DNA of 64,000 nucleotides from Zoroaster sp. YZ-2022 (Eukaryota > Echinodermata > Asteroidea > Forcipulatida > Zoroasteridae), in NCBI GenBank assembly GCA_029582265.1, contig CM055816.1, positions 23,523,825 to 23,587,824 on the forward strand, in the 5' to 3' direction. This document shows positions 58,015 through 64,000 of this stretch, one piece after another (position 1 is the stretch's first letter; each line of letters starts with the position of its first letter). The notes beneath the pieces were generated by a model, which had not been told where the DNA came from, did not search any database, and worked only from the letters and a program-made list of their open reading frames with translations. A program made the position numbers and the translations under genes.

Positions 58015-59105
58015 AGTTAAATTATACTTGACTATGATAACTGCTAAAACCTTTTATTCAGCATATAATTATATCACACGTAGACTGTGTTTTATGGTGA
58101 GCACTAAAACAATGTGATTTGAACGTCCATAAAATAATGATGTAAAATTGGTCGACTGTCCATATTTGTGTCATCTTTCTGTCTGTCGGTGCATTTGTGT
58201 TTAATCACTTTTTTGTTTGATTGATGGTTCAGTATATGTTCGTAAAATCATTTGTTTGTCAAAATGTCTCTTTGCAAGGGCAGATACACTGACGGCGAAT
58301 GGGGGAGGGGTTACAAGGCAAAAAGAGGGGGACAAGGCAAAACAGGTCCGCAAAAGGTATCATGGTCAATATACATTTCTAGATCCACAGACGGTTTTAT
58401 CTGTCTGTTTTTCAGCTAAGGAATTTACTGTCAGCAACAAACTGGCAAAAGCTCATAATTATTATTCTGCATGATACATATCATTCCAGTAAAAAAGTAA
58501 TTTTCTGAATATTTTGCTAATTTTCCAGAAGCTTCTCTGTAGATATAAATAATAAACGTGTACGATTATCAGTACCTAAACCTGCCTTTGTCTTCTCAAT
58601 AAGGCCTACATCATCCACGCGCATAAACACAATAACTTCCGTTTCATCTCATCCTCCAAGCCTTGGCTATATTTGTCTTTCTATCCCTGTGATCGTGCTT
58701 GCCCACGCAATTTTAACGATTTGTATAGCATTACAAATATGGGTAAGCTTTCTTTTTGTGTTTGAACGTCCGCGAACCAATATTAAAAATCCCGTTTAAA
58801 GATCAAAAGTTGATTTCGCCGACTTGTCCTTGTTTATGTATCATATCTGACAGTTTGTCTGTATATCTGTTTGTGCATGTGCTTTAAACACTGTTTTGTT
58901 GATTGGTTGACTTTGTTGGTTTGGATTGTGATTGGTTTGGATTGTGATTGGTTTGTTTGCTCGTTGCTTGGTCCACTTGTTTGTCTGTAGGTGTATTTTA
59001 GGACTGTTAAATTAGTATTAGTTATCCATCTGTCAGTCTGTATGTATGATGGTATTGTAAGTCTTAAAGAGACAGTATATCATTTAAAGGTGCTATTCTA
59101 CCGTG
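58015..59105 (-). repeat. module C, inverted copy 2
   Basis: Paralogue of 11030-12100. Shares with 60545-61650 an 18-base local duplication (GGTTTGGATTGTGATTGG) not present in the other two copies. Confidence 0.8.
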
Positions 59106-59925
59106 TCTGATTAGAGGTGGGATGGTGTGGTGGGATGGTGTGGAGGTGGGATGGTGTGGAGGTGGGATGGTGTGGGGTGGGATGGTGTGGTGGTGGGATG
59201 GTGTGGAGGTGGGTTGTTTTGGGGGTGTGAGGGTGTGGAGGTGGGATGGTGTTGAGGTGGGATGGTGTGGGGTGGGATGGTGTGGAGGTGGGATGGTGTG
59301 AAGGTGTGATGGTGTGGGGTGGGATGGTGTGGAGGTGGAATGGTGTGGAGGTGGGATGGTGTGGAGGTGGGACGGTGTGGGGGTGGGATGGTGTGGGGGT
59401 GATATGGTGTGGCGGTGGGATGGTGTGGGGATGGGATGGTGTGGGGTGTGATGGTGTGGGGTGGGATGGTGTGGAGGTGGGATGGTGTGGAAGTGTGATG
59501 GTGTGGAGGTGGGATGGTGTGGGTGTGGGATGGTGTGGAGGTGGGATGGTGTGGAGGTGGGATGGTGTGGGGGTGATATGGTGTGGAGGTGGGATGGTGT
59601 GGGGATGGGATGGTGTGGAGGTGGGATGGTGTGGAGGTGGGATAGTGTAGAGGTGGGATGGTGTGGAGGTGGGATGGTGTGGGGGTGGGATGGTGTGGAG
59701 GTGTGATGGTGTGGAGGGGGATGGTCTGGAGGTGGGATAGTGTGGTGGTGGGCTGGTGGGTGTGATGGTGTGGGGTGGGATGGTGTGGGGTGTGATGGTG
59801 TTGAGGTGGGATGGTGTGGAGGTGGGATGGTGTGGAGGTGGGATGGTGTGGAGGTGGGATGGTGTGGAGGTGGGATGGTGTGGGGTGTGATGGTGTGGGG
59901 TGTGATGGTGTGGGGAGGTGGTTGT
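59106..59925 (+). repeat. 16-bp G-rich minisatellite, about 50 copies
   Basis: GGTGGGATGGTGTGGA-type repeats with point variants and length variants. The variant order largely matches 61651-62512. The minus-strand frames of about 295 codons are repeat artefacts. Confidence 0.95.
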
Positions 59926-60278
59926 GAGAAACTTCCCTTCGAAACTCCCAAATATTTTCAAAAGTGTTGTCATCATGTTTTAATGTTTCTCACCTGATTC
60001 TATATTTTTAACAATGTATTTAAGCAAAATGGGAGACTAAATTATGACGCAACTATCCAAATCTTTATTTTAGACCTGCATTGTTTTTGTAATACTTTTG
60101 GTTTTTACCTTCGCGGCATTGCGCTTTTATCTAGTACAGTGCGGGCTATTGTTTGCACTAAAGTTATTCACAGTAATTTTTCATGTTAAAACTTATTTGA
60201 CCTCACTAAATTCAAACTTAAAGGGGACATTTAATAAAACAAAATTAATTCTGACTTACATTGGGAATAACAATTAAA

Positions 60279-60373
<95 letters not shown>

Positions 60374-60423
60374 GGTTCGCGAGCAAAGAAAAATTGGCTG
60401 ATGCCGGACTCGAACCCGCGACC
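59926..60423 (-). repeat. unit segment, (TA)n and truncated tRNA-like tail at a duplication junction
   Basis: 59930-60277 pairs with 10009-10360. (TA)n occupies 60281-60369. 60370-60423 is the 3' part of the tRNA-like element found whole at 62945-63017, cut inside the T arm at CCCGCGACC and joined to LINE flank text. Confidence 0.8.
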
Positions 60424-61650
60424 ACAATAATGGGTTTTTTGTAAGGTCTATAAATATTGATTCTACTTCAGTACTTTTAATATAGTCATCGGGAAACATA
60501 TCATATTGTACGAGAATTAAGTTAAAAAACAAGGTTTCACACATAATATTCATTTGTAAGAGTTAAATTATACTTGACTATGATAACTGCTAAAACCTTT
60601 TATTCAGCATATAATTATATCACACGTAGACTGTGTTTTATGGTGAGCACTAAAACAATGTGATTTGAACGTCCATAAAATAATGATGTAAAATTGGTCG
60701 ACTGTCCATATTTGTGTCATCTTTCTGTCTGTCGGTGCATTTGTGTTTAATCACTTTTTTGTTTGATTGAAGGTTCAGTATATGTTCGTAAAATCATTTG
60801 TTTGTCAAAATGTCTCTTTGCAAGGGCAGATACACTGACAGCGAATGGGGGGAGGGGTTACAAGGCAAAAAGAGGGGGACAAGGCAAAAAAGGTCCGCAA
60901 AAGGTATCATGGTCAATATACATTCCTAGATCCACAGACGGTTTTATCTGTCTGTTTTTCAGCTAAGGAATTTACTGTCAGCAACAAACTCGCAAAAGCT
61001 CATAATTATTATTCTGCATGATACATATCATTCCAGTAAAAAGTAATTTTCTCAATATTTTGCTAATTTTCCAGAAGCTTCTCTGTAGATATAAATAATA
61101 AACGTGTACGATTATCAGTACCTAAACCTGCCTTTGTCTTCTCAATAAGGCCTACATCATCCACGCGCATAAACACAATAACTTCCGTTTCATCTCATCC
61201 TCCAAGCCTTGGCTATATTTGTCTTTCTATCCCTGTGATCGTGCTTGCCCACGCAATTTTAACGATTTGTATAGCATTACAAATATGGGTAAGCTTTCTT
61301 TTTGTGTTTGAACGCCGCGAACCAATATTAAAAATCCCGTTTAAAGATCAAAAGTTGATTTGGCCGACTTGTCCTTGTTTATGTATCATATCTGACAGTT
61401 TGTCTGTATATCTGTTTGTGCATGTGCTTTAAACACTGTTTTGTTGATTGGTTGACTTTGTTGGTTTGGATTGTGATTGGTTTGGATTGTGATTGGTTTG
61501 TTTGCTCGTTGCTTGGTCCACTTGTTTGTCTGTAGGTGTATTTTAGGACTGTTAAATTAGTATTAGTTATCCATCTGTCAGTCTGTATGTATGATGGTAT
61601 TGTAAGTCTTAAAGAGACAGTATATCATTTAAAGGTGCTATTCTACCGTG

Positions 61651-62512
61651 TCTGATTAGAGGTGGGATGGTGTGGTGGGATGGTGTGGAGGTGGGATGGT
61701 GTGGAGGTGGGATGGTGTGGGGTGGGATGGTGTGGAGGTGGGATGGTGTGGAGGTGGGATGGTTTGGGGGTGTGATGGTGTGGAGGTGGGATGGTGTTGA
61801 GGTGGGATGGTGTTGAGGTGGGATGGTGTGGAGGTGGGATGGTATTGAGGTGGGATGGTGTGGGGTGGGATGGTGTGGAGGTGGGATGGTGTGGGGTGTG
61901 ATGGTGTGGGGTGGGATGGTGTGGAGGTGGAATGGGGTGGAGGTGGGATGGTGTGGAGGTGGGACGGTGTGGGGGTGGGATGGTGTGGGGGTGATATGGT
62001 GTGGCGGTGGGATGGTGTGGGGATGGGATGGTATGGTGTGGGGTGGGATGGTGTGGAGGTGGGATGGTGTGGAAGTGTGATGGTGTGGAGGTGGGATGGT
62101 GTGGGTGTGGGATGGTGTGGAGGTGGGATGGTGTGGAGGTGGGATGGTGTGGGGGTGATATGGTGTGGAGGTGGGATGGTGTGGGGATGGGATGGTGTGG
62201 AGGTGGGATGGTGTGGAGGTGGGATAGTGTAGAGGTGGGATGGTGTGGAGGTGGGATGGTGTGGGGGTGGGATGGTGTGGAGGTGTGATGGTGTGGAGGG
62301 GGATGGTCTGGAGGTGGGATAGTGTGGTGGTGGGCTGGTGCGGGGTGTGATGGTGTGGAGGTGGGATGGTGTGGGGGTGTGATGGTGTGGAGGTGGGATG
62401 GTGTGGAGGTGGGATGGTGTGGAGGTGGGATGGTGTGGAGGTGGGATGGTGTGGAGGTGGGATGGTGTGGGGTGTGATGGTGTGGGGTGTGATGGTGTGG
62501 GGAGGTGGTTGT
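61651..62512 (+). repeat. 16-bp G-rich minisatellite, about 53 copies
   Basis: Same family as 59106-59925, with many shared variant units in the same order (for example GATGGTCTGGAGG, GGATAGTGTAGAGG) and a few gained or lost. Confidence 0.95.
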
Positions 62513-62866
62513 GAGAAACTTCCCTTCGAAACTCCCAAATATTTTCAAAAGTGTTGTCATCATGTTTTAATGTTTCTCACCTGATTCTATATTTTTAACA
62601 ATGTATTTAAGCAAAATGGGAGACTAAATTATGACGCAACTATCCAAATCTTTATTTTAGACCTGCATTGTTTTTGTAATACTTTTGGTTTTTACCTTCG
62701 CGGCATTGCGCTTTTATCTAGTACAGTGCGGGCTATTGTTTGCACTAAAGTTATTCACAGTAATTTTTCATGTTAAAACTTATTTGACCTCACTAAATTC
62801 AAACTTAAAGGGGACATTTAATAAAACAAAATTAATTCTGACTTACATTGGGGAATAACAGTTAAA

Positions 62867-62867
<1 letters not shown>

Positions 62868-62920
<53 letters not shown>
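62868..62920. repeat. (TA)n microsatellite
   Basis: Alternating TA abutting the 3' end of the tRNA-like element. Confidence 0.95.
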
Positions 62921-62923
<3 letters not shown>

Positions 62924-62944
62924 GGTTCGCGAGCAAAGAAAAAT

Positions 62945-63017
62945 TGGCTGATGCCGGACTCGAACCCGCGACCTCTCGAATACTAGACGAGCGCTCTACC
63001 AACTGAGTTAACCAGCC
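62945..63017 (-). tRNA. tRNA-Thr(AGT)-like sequence, probably a SINE head
   Basis: On the minus strand, the 7-bp acceptor stem GGCTGGT/ATCAGCC is complete. The D arm is ACTC-AGTTGGTA-GAGC. The anticodon arm CTCGT-CTAGTAT-TCGAG gives anticodon AGT (one T-T mismatch). The T arm GCGGG-TTCGAGT-CCGGC has one G-G mismatch; the B box is GGGTTCGAGTCC. Total length is 73 nt. The immediately following TTTTT on the minus strand could terminate pol III. A repeated partial copy at 60370-60423 and its place between two (TA)n arrays suggest a mobile tRNA-derived element instead of a host gene. Confidence 0.5.
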
Positions 63018-63205
63018 CCTATGTTGGTGGGCGGTCCACTTATGCCAATTATCTATTGCTCTATGGGGCCAGGTCAGAGGCCAAACCATATCTGCCGAGT
63101 AGCCAGGGATCAAGCCCCGGTCAGATGCAAACAACCCGGGTAACGGCAGTAGCGGGGATCACACAAACGGGACAGAAGCCTTTTATGTGGTTGTACACAA
63201 AGTAG

Positions 63206-63207
<2 letters not shown>
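63018..63207 (-). repeat. upstream part of the tRNA-like element
   Basis: About 190 non-TA bases (CTGACCGGGGCTTGATCC-type text on the minus strand), less AT-rich, lying between the tRNA-like part and the next (TA)n. I found no other copy in the window. Confidence 0.4.

Positions 63208-63282
<75 letters not shown>
63208..63282. repeat. (TA)n microsatellite
   Basis: About 75 bases of alternating TA on the far side of the tRNA-like element. Confidence 0.95.
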
Positions 63283-63286
<4 letters not shown>

Positions 63287-63842
63287 CTCAGAACAATTTA
63301 GAAGTAAATTCGATAGCCATCAATCTTGCACTGAGTAAGTTTATGTGAAACGGTGGTAAATTATTCATTATTTAAAATTTGAAATTTTCAAGAACACCTG
63401 CATACATTGCCTTTAAAACTCATCTTATTTCATTTCAGTCTGTCTACCTAACATCAAGGCTACTGCAGCGAGACACAATTTAATATAGGCCTATTTAATA
63501 ACCAATAAGACCCTCGTAGCAAGTCATTCAAGTGGAGATAAATCTTTTCATAAGGTTCTGCTTATCGTTCGTACGCCATATATGCAATAACGACAATTGA
63601 TATTGCATCTTGCATATTCTATTGTGTTTGTGAGAGGTACGATGCTTGTGCAGTGTAAACACATGACTACTGTCAGAGAACTACTTCCTCTCTTTCTGTA
63701 TTGTCTATATGGCCTTCTGCCCACGTATCTCTTCACGTGACTGTACATGTACTTGACTCTTACGTTTGTAGGTAAACACTAAGTTATGAAACAAGTTTGA
63801 GAGAGATTCTCCCTTTACACTTTGTTGTCTTCTTGTCATATT
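63283..63842 (-). repeat. module B, inverted copy
   Basis: Complement of 9379-9950, more complete than 49870-50285. It retains the CAGTCTGTCTACCTAACATC stretch lost there. Confidence 0.75.
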
Positions 63843-64000
63843 GGACCCATGACATACCTCATCCACCAATCCACCCTCGCCGAATAATTTGAAGTTTCAT
63901 TTTTTTATGTTTTACTTTGTCACGTGAGTTTTGGGAATAATAGGTTTATACGCTAATGTCTGTAATTACAAATACGATGAAATAATGTAATAATATGTGT
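63843..64000 (-). repeat. module A, partial at window end
   Basis: Complement of 7290-7460. The 77-bp array that should separate A from B is missing except for GACCCATGACATACC. Confidence 0.75.

Larger units (their letters stand above)
60424..62973 (-). repeat. second copy of a 2.55-kb tandem duplication
   Basis: Direct duplicate of 57878-60423. It begins with ACAATAATGG of the LINE flank, contains module C (60545-61650), the 16-bp array (61651-62512) and the TA flank, and ends inside the tRNA-like element. The two copies differ by few bases outside the arrays, so the event is recent. Confidence 0.88.

Noticed and set aside
59064..59976. Two ~290-codon minus-strand open frames rich in His-Pro-Thr-Ser
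   Set aside because: They are translations of the 16-bp minisatellite; a period not divisible by three keeps every frame open. The frames at 48939-49529, 61609-62563, 10366-11033 and the Gly/Trp/Met/Val-rich plus-strand frames have the same cause.
62862..63134. Minus-strand frame with GWLTQLVERSSSIREVAGSS
   Set aside because: Read-through of the tRNA-like sequence and (TA)n, not a gene.
6661..64000. Polinton/Maverick or virus-like element as explanation of the ~11-kb unit
   Set aside because: No DNA polymerase B, integrase, ATPase or capsid signatures on either strand.

Overview
This is metazoan nuclear DNA and almost all of it is repeats. It is AT-rich, shows no operons or bacterial gene spacing, and contains a 500-base run of N (26791-27290), remnants of at least three non-LTR retrotransposon lineages, tRNA-derived SINEs, MITEs, a Tc1/mariner (IS630-type) derivative and several minisatellites. 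A Rex1/Babar-type LINE, CR1/L2-type LINEs, a Penelope-like end, Thr- and Leu-tRNA SINEs and frequent TAGGCCTA octamers together suggest an aquatic animal. A marine deuterostome invertebrate such as an echinoderm is my guess, but a fish is not excluded and the sequence alone does not decide it. I see no intact host protein gene. Two short exon-like stretches (78-167 and 34188-34258) are the only hints of one.

Layout. 1-2780: a monomeric Leu-tRNA SINE, a small tandem array and a MITE. 2780-6660: interspersed repeat modules (called M, H, I, G and F here), most of which recur inverted at 36.0-38.9 kb and directly at 39-42.6 kb. 6661-18530: one complete copy of an ~11-kb composite unit. It runs: module A, 77-bp minisatellite, module B, (TA)n, 16-bp minisatellite, module C, a CR1-like LINE with endonuclease and RT pieces split by a TIR element, module F, further modules, and a second direct copy of A. 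18531-26790: locally duplicated modules P, J and K with minus-strand CR1/L2 reverse transcriptase fragments. 27640-32251: a 53-bp minisatellite split by an inserted element that itself carries nine 149-bp repeats. 32252-35990: the least repetitive part, with a MITE, three perfect TGACGTCA sites, a candidate exon and a compact RNA-like module at 35.14-35.21 kb that contains all the hammerhead-ribozyme core strings in a permuted order. 35990-42640: modules again, plus a dimeric Leu-tRNA SINE and a Thr-tRNA SINE. 42668-46323: a nested locus, where a CR1-like RT is split first by a Rex1 LINE and then by a dimeric SINE. 46338-64000: the ~11-kb unit again, inverted, in head-to-tail arrangement (one nearly complete unit plus a truncated one). 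It carries a private IS630-type insertion, a private 118-bp Penelope-like insertion with a 9-bp target duplication, and a recent 2.55-kb tandem duplication.

The paralogous copies can be used as a dated stratigraphy. The LINE and its TIR insertion came before the ~11-kb duplications. The IS630-type element, the Penelope-like fragment, the minisatellite length changes and the 2.55-kb duplication came after. The most unusual single item is the permuted hammerhead-like module. The most unusual architecture is the tandem and inverted ~11-kb composite unit.
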